Shown here piece after piece: positions 10,990-23,401 of a stretch of 64,000 nt of DNA (its first letter is position 1; every line of letters starts with the position of its first letter). Under the pieces are notes generated by a model that ran no database searches, had not been told where the DNA came from, and worked only from the letters and a program-made list of their open reading frames with translations. The DNA is taken from NCBI RefSeq assembly GCF_050436995.1, contig NC_134766.1, positions 7,626,001 to 7,690,000 of the forward strand, in the 5' to 3' direction. The DNA is from Anticarsia gemmatalis (Eukaryota > Arthropoda > Insecta > Lepidoptera > Erebidae). A program made the position numbers and the translations under genes.

Positions 10990-13146
10990 TTAAAAGTAGC
11001 GAAGAGATAAACACCATAATAATATGTTTGTTTACAAAAACATTTTGTGCAAACCACAACCTGCCACACGGCAACCCTCCTTGGGTATTCTACATAAATT
11101 AGGAAGAATAATTTGAACAGTGCTGGAGATTCATAAGAAATCTGGAATATACATTAGTATGTTTAGGATGAAAGGTGCAACCGAGGTGAAGGAATTGGCG
11201 AAGGTTGTAGTGGGTCAGGTAGGCCGAGATGACAGATATCCCTATTCTATGATTGGACAGATTTTTCCCCAAAAATCTTTGTTTATAAAACCATATGGGA
11301 AGAAATATACTCATTTAACGCACGGTCCCAAATCTTTTGTAGGCATAGAAGTGCAACATAAGGAAACTATAAGTAAGCCTCTTTATCGACGTGTGGGCTT
11401 AAAATAACACCTCACCAATAAATATAGACATGCAAATCACTATCAAAATACTCATATACAATCAGATCATGATCTCAAAGGGCCTTACGAAAAACCTTCA
11501 GCTAAAGCCTTATAATAACAAAATCTATATTCATAACACAACTTTTAGATAACTATGATCTCACGCTAGTTAAAAACATTTGACGACATTAAAATAACGA
11601 TAAAATAACTGTTTTTTTGGCTATAAAAATGTACACAATAGGAAATTTGATTACCAGTCAAATCAGCTATTGTTTATGACACTTTATGCTATATCAATAA
11701 TGTTTTTTTAAGAAATATCTATGATGTCACTCAAGTCAAAATCACTCGGGCCATTACAATCGTGCGAACTACGTCATGTTATTTTATATGACTCTACCTC
11801 ACAATTACATTTTATCAGCGTTTGACGTTTACGAAACTTAAAATACATAGGTAGTTTTGTTGTAGAATTCTAGCGGAATTGATTAGGTGGTTTACTTATG
11901 ACACTCGATTTCGAATTCAGTTGTGGTGAGGAAATGTCAAAATTATATATTTAAGTTCCAAACTATGATGAATATTTATTCTCGACTGCTATTTCGTTGG
12001 TGATAGTCAATAGTGATCTCCCCTCAGTAGCTACATTCTCTAGCACTATCGATTATCGCCAACCTATCAAGAAGTTTCGTATAAAAATATGATCAGCGCC
12101 TCTAACGGGCGTCGTAGGAACTATTTTGGCAGTATATTTGAAATGTCAAACTTTTGATACCCGACAGTACCGATTTAAGATAATCGCGCTACTGATGTCA
12201 CTATTGATTGATAACCAAAACGGTTATTATCACCGTGACCGTGACAAGATTTCTGGTGACATCACTAGTCAAGATTAGTATGATTGTTTGTTTGCCCTTA
12301 AAAGGGATTTATTTCCGTGTTTTTTTTTAGTTATTATGTATATTTATTAAGCGTAACGAATGTAAATATAGTTAGGAAATTATCATGTTTGTTTTTAAAA
12401 ACATTACTATGGCTATTTATAAATGCGATTGTTTGTATGTGTGTATGTTAACCACTCATTCATACTAGTTAACTTGCTACCTACGGAATGAATATTGATA
12501 AAATTTGGCATATACCTAGGTAGTTTATAATCTAGATTATCATATAACACTTTTTAACTCAAAGAACCTTTAACATTTTCTTAACTTAATATTTTCAATC
12601 ACAAGCTGTTAAAAATGTATATTATGTTTTGTCAACATTGAAATATTTCACAATCAAATATTCTTATACAGCAAGTGACTAAAAACTAGGCACGCAATTA
12701 GCATTAATAAATAAGATAAAATATTTGACACAGTACAAAGCCTAACCTACATTTTATGTAAATTCAAATACTAAGTTGATAAAAAGCAAATGGAAAAAAG
12801 ATAAAAACGTAAATATAGGATTTTTTGATAAACTGTATTTGGCACATTGTTAATGACAAATTAGGCGAATACAAACTTTAACTTCAGATCCTAAAAAGAA
12901 ACATATTTTTAACTAAACTATTAGCTGGAATTCTTTTTCATACGAAAGCAAATATTACGGAGATACCAAGTCAACAGTAGCTAAATACCTACTGTAAAAG
13001 TTCTGAATAGTCTCTCGGCGACGTTGAAAAGTCGCATGTGAGTCGCCCTTACTGGAAAAATAAGATTTTGGTGGATACTATAGAAAACTTCCGTCCTAGT
13101 CGACCATCAATACGAAATAGATTATAAAATACTAAAATAATATTCT
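10990..13146. other. Intergenic, no gene seen
   Basis: The two overlapping open frames at 11099-11407 on opposite strands look attractive by length, but lack codon bias and any motif I recognise. Weakly similar blocks (cactatcgattatcgc, tcactattgattgataacc) near 12050 and 12205 suggest an old diverged element also present near 7030. Confidence 0.45.
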
Positions 13147-13291
13147 TTAACAAAGTGTCTAGTGTTTCAGAATAACTTTTTTAAACAGTAACAGTTTTTA
13201 TTGGACTGTTTAAAAAAGTTGTTCTGAAAGACTAGACATTTTGTTTAATAGTTTTTGTAATAATTCAATAATTATTACAAAAACTATTAAA
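13147..13291. mobile_element. Double hairpin, probable fold-back MITE
   Basis: Two adjacent inverted repeats. 13147-13189 pairs with 13205-13248 with few mismatches (core CAGAATAACTTTTTTAAACAGT-type arm). 13244-13265 (TTTAATAGTTTTTGTAATAA then TT) pairs perfectly with 13270-13291 around a 4-nt loop. No target duplication is evident. Confidence 0.7.
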
Positions 13292-14039
13292 TCATTTTCA
13301 AACTATCTATATCTTACAAAAAATACAGCAAAAAATGCACTAAAATTTTGGCAAAGGACGTTTCAAATCGATCAAACAGCCGTGACCTAAATAGAGCATT
13401 TTGTTCGAATCAATCATGCACGACCTATATTTATCAAGTATCTAAATAAAAACTGTTTCGTATCAATCTATCACATCGCTAAAAGGTGCATAATTTTCGA
13501 ATGAAATATCTAAGGATCGTTGCACACATATACTTGTAGACGAACTCCGCATCTCTATGGACTGTTCGGTATCTACTCATTATAAATGAAGCTCATTCCA
13601 GCATTCGTTTGACAGCTAAGAATTACAATCAATAATAATATAATTTTAAACACTACGTGAGGTATTAAAAATACAACATTTTGTTTATATTTTTCGTGAT
13701 TCAGGCATTTTTCGACGATCAACAGTTGTTCTCAAGCTACCCAGAACTTTAGTCGGCGTTCGGAAAGCTATAAACTCTAACCTAGAGTACTCGTGTAGTC
13801 GATTTGATCTACTTTAGTTATATAAAGTCAAGACAAAAGCCTATGCATTACGCGTTTTTCATCGAATATGTGTGCGATAACCTATCGTCATTCTTATCTG
13901 AAATATGATTAATGTTTGCTAATTATTTTGACCTTGTAAAGAAAGGAGAGAGTTTTTAATTAATGGCGATAATAACATAGTGACAAAGTGATGGATATAG
14001 TCATTTTAGTTCAAGGTTTTTCAGTGACATCTTGCAAGA

Positions 14040-14230
14040 AGGTCAGGTGCGTAGTACTCGTAACCGGCGGTCTTGTATGACAAGATGTATGGATGTGAAT
14101 GAAGCAAGAGAAGTTTGTAAGAATCGTACTAAGTGACGTTTTCTGGACTCTGCCTCTCCCCTATTCCCATAGGGGAATAAGGCGTGATTTTATCTATGTA
14201 TGTACGTATGTATGTCATTGTTTGTATGTG
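14040..14230. repeat. Dispersed repeat, family E (long copy)
   Basis: Contains cggcggtcttgtatgacaag, gaagcaagagaagtttgtaa, cccataggggaataagg and a tatgtatgtacgtatgtatg tail. It is the reverse complement of the copy at 8098-8250 with an extra 3' part. The open frame at 14099-14299 lies within it and is not a gene. Confidence 0.7.
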
Positions 14231-14299
14231 TATGGCACTAATCGAGGCTTAGCCTTCCTCATTCCGGGAGGAGACCCAGGCCCAGCAGTAGGACAGTAA

Positions 14300-16176
14300 G
14301 CTAGTTAGTTACTAACGTTAGTTGCATGTAAATGAATAAAAATAACTATTATGTATTAAACGAGAGTATTTACATTAAACAAAGAATTTATGACACTAAA
14401 TACTTTATAATACTACTTTATCTCATAGATAATAAGAATGTAGTGCAACATACTCATCAAGTAAAAATGACATCATTTATCATTTCAAAGAGTTAATTGT
14501 TTCGGTCGTCACAAGGGCAATTCGCCTAAATCTGTTGTACCGCCATTATTTTGATAGATTTGTTTTGACATTCCAACAATTTAATATGACTAGAGTAAAC
14601 CTTGTATCGAATTTACGATATCTTCAAAGAAATATACAAAATGTTAATAGTGAGTGGGACTAGTACACAAAGGGTTCCGTACCATCACTACATATGATAA
14701 AAGTAAATCATCCGTCGTGTCTGTACGTGCGCGATAAACTCAAAATACGAGTATACTGAATCTATTTTTATGCGGTTTTTACCAATTCCTGAGAAAGGTT
14801 TAAGTATCAAATTTGCTAAGGCTAACCCGTGGTAACCCGGGCGAAGTCGGGTCGCAAATCTAGCTATTTATAAAAAGCAGCATACAAATCAAGTTTGTTG
14901 CAAAGGAGTTTCACTTAAGTATACATTTTAATATGTTTATGGTAATAGTGACGATAGAAATACATCGTCCGTGAATTTGCATACGGTACCCTGAAAAGTG
15001 ACATTGTTATTTTAAATTCTGAAACTACAGTTACATTTAACTGAACTAGAAATACCTGGCCGTTTTTCATTTGTAATGAGACAGTTGGCACATGGCCCAT
15101 TACTGTGTTCGAAATAAATAATATCAAGATAAATTTTGTTGTTAGAGAAAATCTCCGAAACTACTGAGGCGATTATGAAATTACTAGTAGTAGTAAAATT
15201 TTGTAGCTAGTCGTAAAATGATATATATAATATGTACGTAACGTAATTTTCTGCCTCTATTTTTTACGTACACGTACTTCGTTGAATGTCTCTATCACTA
15301 CAAAGTAGACTGGCAGAAAATGCCTTTGGCTTTAAGTCCGTTTTTACATCGTTGTATATGAAGTTTTAAGGAAATACTATTTCTGGCATTACCCTTCACT
15401 GCCTAGGATGTGACGTTTTGTTTTAGAAAAAAGCTTTCTTTCCCAATATGTAATCTGTTTTCCGATCACAATTCAACGGCTTAGCAGAATTACTAGATTC
15501 CAGAAAATTATTACTTTTGGCCCTTCTCTACAAAGACTAGAGTTTCCGCTCCCGTATTTTAATGATTTTTTTAGTTTCATTTCATCAAATTCGGCTTAAA
15601 CCATTAAAACGTAACAGCCAAAGTTACCTTCGCATTCAATATTTCATGGGTATCATACTTATTAATTCAATAAAAACTAGAAGCTAATTAAAACTTATCT
15701 AAGTATACGTTTCATTATAAGATATATTTTCCTACGAAATTAACTTATAAATAAACCATGTATTTGTCACTGAGGTTTTATCAAGCCTGAAACAGATATC
15801 CCGTCTTGTCTTGTAAGATCAGATAATCTTTAAAGTGTTGCTAGACCTGTAGCAGGATGGGTCAATGACTTAGTTTGTCGGAAACTCAGGATGCGAGTGG
15901 TAAAAAATACAGAACGATAATAATTTCGATTTCCGGTAGTCCAAATAGTGTTTTTGAACTTTGAAGTACATAAGTAAGTGAAAAGTAATAAGCAAGAAGG
16001 TCTAGGAGATTGGAATGTCAAACAAATTTGTTAAAACAATGCTACGAAATGAATGCAATCATGCTAGGAAACACCCATCATGCGAATTTTAGTTTTCGGT
16101 CGAATTACATATAATATAAACATTAGGTAGGTTAGTATTAGGTGATAAAAGCTGAAATAATGACGATGAAAACTTA
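14300..16176. other. Intergenic, no gene seen
   Basis: AT-rich, with no supported exon, no clear repeat family and no strong inverted repeat. Short minus-strand open frames at 14915 and 15830 lack supporting features. Confidence 0.4.
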
Positions 16177-16322
16177 CCCTCTTATTCATGAAAATATATG
16201 AAGTTATGAAAGGCTTATAAAGATTTTTGTTACTTTCACTCCTTAGCGAAATGAAAAAGAGAAAATATATTTAGTAGTCTTTTAACTAAAACAGGTTTAT
16301 AATGTGTTTATGAATAAGAGGG
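16177..16322. mobile_element. PIF/Harbinger-type MITE (146 bp)
   Basis: Terminal inverted repeats CCCTCTTATTCAT and ATGAATAAGAGGG are perfect over 13 bp. The element is flanked on both sides by TTA (16174-16176 and 16323-16325), the 3-bp duplication made by PIF/Harbinger transposases. It carries no coding capacity. Confidence 0.8.
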
Positions 16323-16744
16323 TTATTGTTTATATGTAATGTTATGTTGTTTGAAATCAATTATCTCTGAAACTACCAGCCAGATATGAAAATGTCTTTC
16401 TACATAATTATAGCCGTATTCATAGCAAAGGTTTTGAGCTAAATACCTCCACGCTATAATCTACGAGAGTAAAGTAATCAGTACAAAAATAAACCAGCGT
16501 GTAGTCGCGCAGGTTTTCTATAGTAATATGAAGTGACAGTCATCCGACACGGTAATTAATCTGCAAGATGGAATACCGGTCTAGGTTTAAAAATAAGCTA
16601 GGTCTATAAATAGACTTGAATATTATAATAAGCCTTTAGGGCATAGAGTCGAATGGATCATGATTTACTTTACCTACACTTTCTGGAGAAAATCATTTGA
16701 TTAGGAATAGAATAATAGCGCTTTATACATTTGAGCATAAAATG

Positions 16745-16766
16745 TATGTAGGTACGTACCTACATA
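16745..16766. repeat. Perfect 22-bp palindrome
   Basis: TATGTAGGTACGTACCTACA followed by TA reads identically on both strands, with no loop. It stands alone in AT-rich sequence. Such short palindromes can be by-products of a GTAGGTAC repeat. Confidence 0.8.
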
Positions 16767-16769
16767 ATT

Positions 16770-18049
16770 TTTGACGTACGCCAAATTGAAAAATTCTTTT
16801 TTAATATGTTTGTAATGGTCAGGACAATGTTTTCTGTGGGATCGACGGGATCCTTTCCTCGGGAATGGGATTATACTATTATATATATACCCGGACGAAT
16901 TAGGGTCGGTTCGATAGTAAGTTTAATATCTTTTCGTGATTAACTTGATAACTTCCCTTTATGACCAAATAACTCATGAAAGTTAAACTTAAGATGCAAT
17001 TGTATCTTATTTTACGTAAAAAATACAAATTAACATAAAATCAAGACTAAACGACATTTCGAATATGAATGACGCAGTTAAAAGTCGACTTTAAATCAAT
17101 AACAAAACAAAACATTGACGTAAAATATTGACCGAAAAAATCGATAAAACGTCCTTCCATGTCCCATCTCTATAGGAAAGTGACAGTGACGTTTCGCGTC
17201 ATTCAATTACGTAACGCGTGACGTCACGTCAGCGCTCGCGTCACTTATATTAATAGTGTTTAAATTGCATGTGTTTTGAATTAGTCATGCATTCCGTTTT
17301 GCTAATTAATCTTAGGCGTGTTAGTGTTGGTATGTTGTATAAATTGTTTTGATTCTTGAACGATTTCTGATCGGTTTTTATGACTGGAATACAATTTAGA
17401 ATCTAAGGCTATTTTTTGTATGTTTGTAAGTTTTCGGTTGAACTGGAATCTATCTGAATGTTTATAACCTAATTCGTCTTTCCTAAACTGTAGAGTTTTT
17501 TCTAAAATGTTCACCCATCTTTTTACTTACCGACTGAAAGGAACTTAACTTCCCAAACCATTCGACCATTGCCATAGAATACTCTCTTGGTCACCCTTCC
17601 TACTCCTGACCTCACGAAATATAGCTTACCTTCAAAAATCGTTCAATCAATGCCATTAGACAAAGAGATTAATCATAGATCGTTAAAATTAATGAAAAGA
17701 ACAGTGCATCGGTCACCCATCCTAATCTTGACTGTAGCTATGCTTGCTTAACTTTACAAATCATTCGGTCAATGCCGTCGACTCGCCGCAGACTCTGTCA
17801 TAGTACTCTAGAGATATGAAAATAATTAATGATATGTTTAATGAACTAATAAATTATATAAAGTGCTCATTACACACTCCATTATGTCGTATAATTGATT
17901 CTGTAATAATAATATGTAATGGCTTTTATTAGTTATGACTTATGAGTTAGATAATCATGACTATTATTTATCATTAAACACTAATATAATAATATTCCTC
18001 ATTGCCGATATTTGGCTACGGCGCCCAGTTTTTCTATAACCAAAAATCA
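16770..18049. other. Intergenic, weak internal repetition
   Basis: Blocks such as ggtcacccttcctactcctg and ggtcacccatcctaatcttg, each followed by 'aatgcc', recur at about 17590 and 17710. They suggest two diverged copies of one old repeat. No gene. Confidence 0.4.
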
Positions 18050-18119
18050 AAATCAAATCATTTATTCATTTAGGTCAAATATTGACACTTATGATAGTCG
18101 TTACAATTACTGAATCTAC

Positions 18120-18420
18120 CAGCTAACTGTGCGGGACTTTGTTTAAAGTGTCCAAGTATATCAGCTAAGCCTTTCTTCCAAACTATGTTGGAGTCGGCTT
18201 CCAGTCTCACCGGATACCAGTGCTATACATGGAGCGACTGCCTATCTGACCTCCACAACCCAGTGACATGGGATATAAACGGTACCCTTCGGTAAGACTG
18301 GTTGTCAGACTTTCAATCTTCTGACTACTGTTAACGACTGTCAAAGATCTTCGACAATGACAGCCGGGATCCACAATTTAACGTGCCTTTTCTATTTAGT
18401 GTCCAAGTGTACGCACAATA
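18120..18420. repeat. LINE-tail-like repeat, family F
   Basis: Contains tttcttccaaactatgttgg, agtcggcttccagtctcacc and ggtaagactggttgtcagac, a combination I know as a common dispersed repeat in moth genomes. A relic of its first block is at about 9735. Coding content is nil. Confidence 0.5.
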
Positions 18421-18776
18421 CAAAAATACACTCTCTATTCCCTCACTCTCACAGTAGTATTAATTATGCCAAAAAATAATTAGACAATAATGACAACTAT
18501 TTCTCGTATTATTTGCTGACATAAAAAATTAAAACTGCCTCAGTGCGCTTGACTGTAGTGTATTTTTCTGAACTCTAGGTTGATAAAGTTAATTACTGAA
18601 TTCCATTTATACATTTGTTAGTACAGCGAATACTCGCATAATTACGCCTAAATTATGCCTAGTCTAGACATGTTTGTTTACCTTTATGATAATTCTTAGT
18701 ACATATTTGGCATTTATTCGAAAATTAAGGTAACGTTCTGTCCATTTTTTGTTCAAAGTGCATTGACCTCTAACTA

Positions 18777-19044
18777 TCTATACTAATATTATAAAGCTGA
18801 AGAGTTTGTTTGTTTGTTTGATTGATTGTTTGTTTGTTTGTTTGAACGCGCTAATCTCAGAAACTACTGATCCGATTTGAAAAAATCTTTCAGTGTTAGA
18901 TAGCCCATTTATCGAGGAAGGTTATAGGCTATAAATCATAACGCTACGACCAATAGGAGCAGAGTACCAGTGAAAAATGTTACAAAAACGGGGAATATTA
19001 TGATTCTCTTAAGTGACGCAAGCGAAGTTGCGCGGGTCAGCTAT
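18777..19044 (+). mobile_element. Helitron-like non-autonomous element, copy H3
   Basis: Plus-strand full-length copy with the TCTATACTAATATTATAAAG start, an interrupted GTTT/GATT microsatellite, the conserved core, and an end CAGCTAT in place of CAGCTAG. Confidence 0.84.
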
Positions 19045-19180
19045 GTTTTATAAACATATAAAAAATTAAGGTTAGAATACTTTATTTAATGTAATTTTAA
19101 ATAAGGTATCCTTACCTTAATTTTAATGGATAATATATTAATTACATATGTGTACAAGTCGCGAGAGTTAAAAATCGTTA

Positions 19181-19228
19181 GGCAACATAATTTTTGACCA
19201 ACCAAAATTGGTCAAAAATTATGTTGCC
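19181..19228. repeat. Perfect 21-bp inverted repeat with 6-nt loop
   Basis: 19181-19201 (GGCAACATAATTTTTGACCA then A) is the exact reverse complement of 19208-19228. No target duplication was seen. It has the size of a small hairpin, but nothing indicates expression. Confidence 0.82.
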
Positions 19229-20847
19229 AAAAAAAATTTGTTACAAAATTAAATGTCAGCCATCAGACTTCCTTAACTTAATAAGCAGATGTGAAAAACA
19301 AAAATAAAATAATTAATCATTATTAATCTATCTTTAATTTTATAATAATTTTACGTTCTCCAACAAGTTGGTTTTAATCCTTTAATGGCTAATCCTTTTG
19401 TCAAAAAATATTAAAACTAGCGTAAACTGAATATTAAGATACACCTGGCCCCATAATTAAAAACATATCTACATAATATATTTTACTCATATCTGATTAA
19501 ATTATTAAAAATTTACGATCTATTTAATTAACAACGGCGAAGAAATATCAAATTTCTGATAAGTTTAATTCTTTTTATGACATAATTTACGACAAATTAT
19601 GTTATGATTTCTTAGAGCGGAGTTTATCGTTTTTATTTTTGCCATAATTTCTACAAATATATGTATTTTTGTAAAAAACCTAAGAAGGTATCTGTGATAA
19701 AAGTTTTAAGGTATTTTTCTAAAGTTACTTAATTGATTTGAAATGACAAAACAAAACATGATCGAAACGTAGTGTCAATCTTAGCGTTCCCGCTAATATT
19801 TTTACCAAAGAGGTTTCATTTTCTTTTTTTAAAGTCTTTATTCGTGCAAGAATGTCAACCTTTTTATTATGACTCATCTTTTAAACTTGGCTATTATGCA
19901 AACTTTTTTGTTCAATGAAATCATTGAGTGAGTCATTTTTAGTATTTTATATTCACAATTGATCTAGTTAACATTTTATTGGCTCTGAATCACTTAATGT
20001 GAACAATTTAGCAAATGGCAGTGCAGCTTTTTGTCGTTGCTATGTGGGCTTGATTTATTTTTAGAGGTTGACAATAAAACTGGGTTTCGCCTACTTAATT
20101 GTACAATGTGAATCCAAGTTCGATTTCCAGGTCGAAAGCAGTGTAGGCATGAGAGACAACTGACAGAAGCTTAATAAATATTTTTATTTAAATGCTGATC
20201 GATTCTTTTGATTTCTTTGGATAACTATTTAAACATAATTGAGAAGTTAAAGAGAATTACTCTTTGTGAAATGTCAAAAAAACATTTTAGTATAGAAATA
20301 CAACGTAGTGACGTCACTAGTATTTTTATTGCTATTAAATGAGTGCCTAATAAAATGTTGCAGTCAGTAATAATTACAATTTCGACATTTTTACGATGTA
20401 AATTACATAGCCTGAGCATTTGAGATGAAACTTTTTTGCGAGTTTAAGATTGTTTTGTTAACTCACTCAACTACCCAATTGTGTTCTGTTGCATGTTTTA
20501 ATGGAGCCTGAAGCATATCTATTGTCTATCCCTTTAAAACGTCATAAATTGGCATTAGTTCGAATCGATATGTTATCATCAAAAGTTCGATAAATCAAAA
20601 TATTAGAGTTACGTAAACAAGATCGATCAATCAAACAATGACATCATATTTTTTATTACGAATCGTTTTAAATAATCGAAGGACATTTGAAAAAAATAAT
20701 GTAAATATCAATGATTTATTTAGATTTGATGCGACACGATGTTTTTAACTGTGGATATTATTTTATTGTGAGCTTTGTCATAAATTACTGTCACTTTTGA
20801 GGTCAAATAGGTAAACAGTTTGACATGAGGTATAATGAGGATTTGGA
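19229..20847. other. Intergenic, no gene seen
   Basis: Very AT-rich. The minus-strand open frame at 20225-20419 has no recognisable motif, and no repeat family is certain. Confidence 0.4.
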
Positions 20848-21901
20848 TAAATAATAATAATAATAAATATCATTGGACAATTCACACACGGTCATTTGCT
20901 TCCAAACTAAGCAGAGCTTGTACTATGGTAACCAAATAACTGATAAACATACATAAATACTTCTAAATACATACTTATATAGATAAATTGACATCCAGGC
21001 TCAGAACAAATACTCGTGCTCATCACACAAAGATTTGTCCCGGGTAGGATTCGAACCACACGCGGCGCTACGGTTATTGCGGCGAGGTGACCGCTTAAAC
21101 CACTGCGCCAAACGTGCAGTTAAATGATGTCTATACTTCAGTTATTGTTAAGACTTGTAAGATGGCGGAAAGAATGACGTAATATGGGATTGTGCGCTTT
21201 TTTCTAAGTCCAGTAAAGAAAGCTTAATGTCCTCGATTTTAAATACTTTTTTAAGCCTTTAGCAAGGGAGTCCATTTAGCTAGAATCGTTTCGGAAATTA
21301 AAAGGCCGTTGATTGTTTGTGGCATTATATTTGTAGCATACATATTTAGAATAGAAATTCGATTAGAGGTGAGAAAATAAATAAATAAATATTATTGGAC
21401 AACTCACACACGGTCATTTGATTCCAAACTAAGCAGAGCTTGTACTATGGTAACCAAATAACTGATAAACATACTTATATACTTCTAAATATATACTTAT
21501 ATAGATAAATTAACAACCAGGCTCAGAACAAATACTCGTGCTCATCACACAAAGATTTGTCCCGGGTAGGATTCGAACCACACGCGGCGCTACGGTTGTT
21601 GCGGCGAGGTGACCACTTAAACCACTGCGTCAAACGTGCAGTTAAATGATATCTATGCTTTAGTTATTGTTAAGACTTGTAAGATGGCGGAAAGAATGTC
21701 GTAATATGGGATTGTGCGCTGTTTCTAAGTCTAGTAAGGAAAGCTTAATGTCCTCGATTTTAAATACTTTTTTAAGCCTTTAGCAAGGGAGTCCATTTAG
21801 CTAGAATTGTCTCGGAAATTAAAAGGCCGTTGATTGTGTTTGTGGCATTATAATATCGTAGCATACATATTCAGAATAGAAATTCGATTAGAGGTTAGAA
21901 A
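20848..21901. repeat. Recent tandem duplication, two units of about 520 bp
   Basis: 20848-21373 and 21374-21901 match almost throughout, from a TAA/TAAA-rich start, through attcacacacggtcatttg-type sequence, to gaaattcgattagaggt at the end, with only scattered substitutions and small indels. Each unit holds a minus-strand tRNA-headed SINE whose B-box complement is in tcccgggtaggattcgaacc. Microsatellites at both junctions (TAA and TAAA repeats) suggest unequal crossover or replication slippage as the cause. Confidence 0.9.
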
Positions 21902-22130
21902 AGAAAAAACGTTATATGTATGTATACTTACATGCTAGATACTAGAAAATAGACATTTTAATAAATTACTTGGCTAACAGTTGACTACTGCAATGTAAAT
22001 AATACTAATGTTTATTTACAAGACTTAAGGCATGCGTGTGCGCGTAAACATTTAAGATCCTTTAGGTTACGGTGCGATCATATCGGAGAGAATGAGGCGA
22101 ACATATTATTATGTTTGTATATTATTTTCA

Positions 22131-22377
22131 TCTATACTATACTAATATTATAAAGCTGAAGAGTTTGTTTGTTTGAACGCGCTAATCTCATGAATTACTG
22201 GTGCGATTTGAAAATTCTTTTAGCGTTAGATAGTCCATTTATCGATGAAGGTTACAGGCTATATATCACGCTACGACCAATAGGAGCAGAGCACCAGTAA
22301 AAAATGTTACAAAATCGGGGAAAATTTTGACCCATTCTCTCTTATGTGACGCAAGCGAAGTTGCGCGGGTCAGCTAG
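22131..22377 (+). mobile_element. Helitron-like non-autonomous element, copy H4
   Basis: Plus-strand copy ending CAGCTAG before a T. The start carries an extra ATACT (TCTATACTATACTAATATT), and the microsatellite is reduced to about two GTTT units. The core is slightly diverged. Confidence 0.84.
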
Positions 22378-22434
22378 TAGTTTTATAATATACTTTTACT
22401 TTTATTATTTACGATAAGGGAAAACATTGTGATG

Positions 22435-22600
22435 GAACCTTGGACGCCTGGAAGTTCTTTTAAATAGTTTTTGAGGTTGTGAAAGTTCCTAACCAGCACT
22501 TGGCCTATGGTATTGCAGCGAGTACATTAGATTTGAGGCACTCCCTCATTACGGTAGATGACCCTTACCCAGCAGTGGAACAGTAATTCTACCTGATAGA
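22435..22600 (+). repeat. Family B repeat, 3' part, diverged
   Basis: Blocks ggaaccttggacgcctgg, acttggcctatgg, ctccctcattacgg and cccagcagtggaacag follow the order in the full copy at 24186-24485. Confidence 0.65.
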
Positions 22601-22965
22601 CTAACCGATACTTATTTATAAGTGAAAGAGTGGTATCTTTGAAATGTTCATTCGCCATAATATATTTTGTTCTGTATGTATTCTTCTTAAGTAAGGTGCA
22701 ATCCCAGTATTTAAGTCTTTGCGTTAGACCGTAACATACTCGTAAATAAGCATATATTTATTTATTATATGTATTTATTTAAATCCTTACAGCCATTGAC
22801 GTGAAATTACCGTGGCAACTGAATTGTTGAGTAAATAAAGCTTAGGTTTAAATTCTAAGGTAACCAATGACAACGGTCCAACGACATAATACTAAATTGC
22901 TAAACGAGACTTAAGTGCGGTGAGAATTTTAGAATTACTATAACTTATTTGTTGTCCGTCTAGCA

Positions 22966-23393
22966 GAATGGTTCCCAACCAGTGGTCTGCGGACCACTGG
23001 TGGTCCGCGGAAGTCAAAATATGGTCCGCGAATGACTTCAAAATTGTAAACTTTCATTATTATTACACTTTATTTTTAACTACCCGCCCCGCGCAACTTC
23101 GATTGCGTCACATTAGAGAATGGGCGAAATTTTTCCCCGTTTTTGTAACATTTTATACTGTTACTCTGTCCCTATTGGTCGTAACGTGATGATATATAGC
23201 CTTCCTCGATAAATGGGCTATCTAACACTGAAAGAATTTTTCAAATCGGACCAGTAGTTCCTGAGATTAGCGCGTTCAAACAAACAAACTGTTCAGCTTT
23301 ATAATATTAGTATAGATATACTTACATAGTGGTCCCTGCTATCCAGAATAATATAAAGGTGGTCCCGGACTAAGAAAAGGTTGAGAGCCCCTG
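22966..23393 (+). mobile_element. hAT-type MITE with a Helitron inside
   Basis: The ends are GAATGGTTCCCAACC and GGTTGAGAGCCCCTG, diverged inverted repeats of the CAGGGGTTCCCAACC type used by hAT elements. An exact 8-bp duplication GTCTAGCA flanks it (22958-22965 and 23394-23401), the diagnostic hAT length. Next to the left end lies a palindrome-rich block around ggaccactggtggtccgcgg. A second copy in reverse orientation is at 54064-54246. The middle is interrupted by Helitron-like copy H5. No transposase. Confidence 0.86.
23079..23317 (-). mobile_element. Helitron-like element H5, nested in the hAT MITE
   Basis: Minus-strand copy with the conserved core and a short CAAA tract. Its 3' end has drifted (CTACCCGCCCCGCGCAACTT for CTAGCTGACCCGCGCAACTT). 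The hAT copy at 54064-54246 lacks it, so that copy is an empty-site paralogue. Confidence 0.86.
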
Positions 23394-23401
23394 GTCTAGC
23401 A

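Noticed and set aside
11099..11407. Overlapping open frames of 71 and 95 codons on opposite strands
   Set aside because: No homology I recognise, no codon bias, no splice signals; compatible with chance in a window of this size.
20848..21901. CRISPR-like array
   Set aside because: Two long tandem units without short regular repeats and spacers; eukaryotic context.
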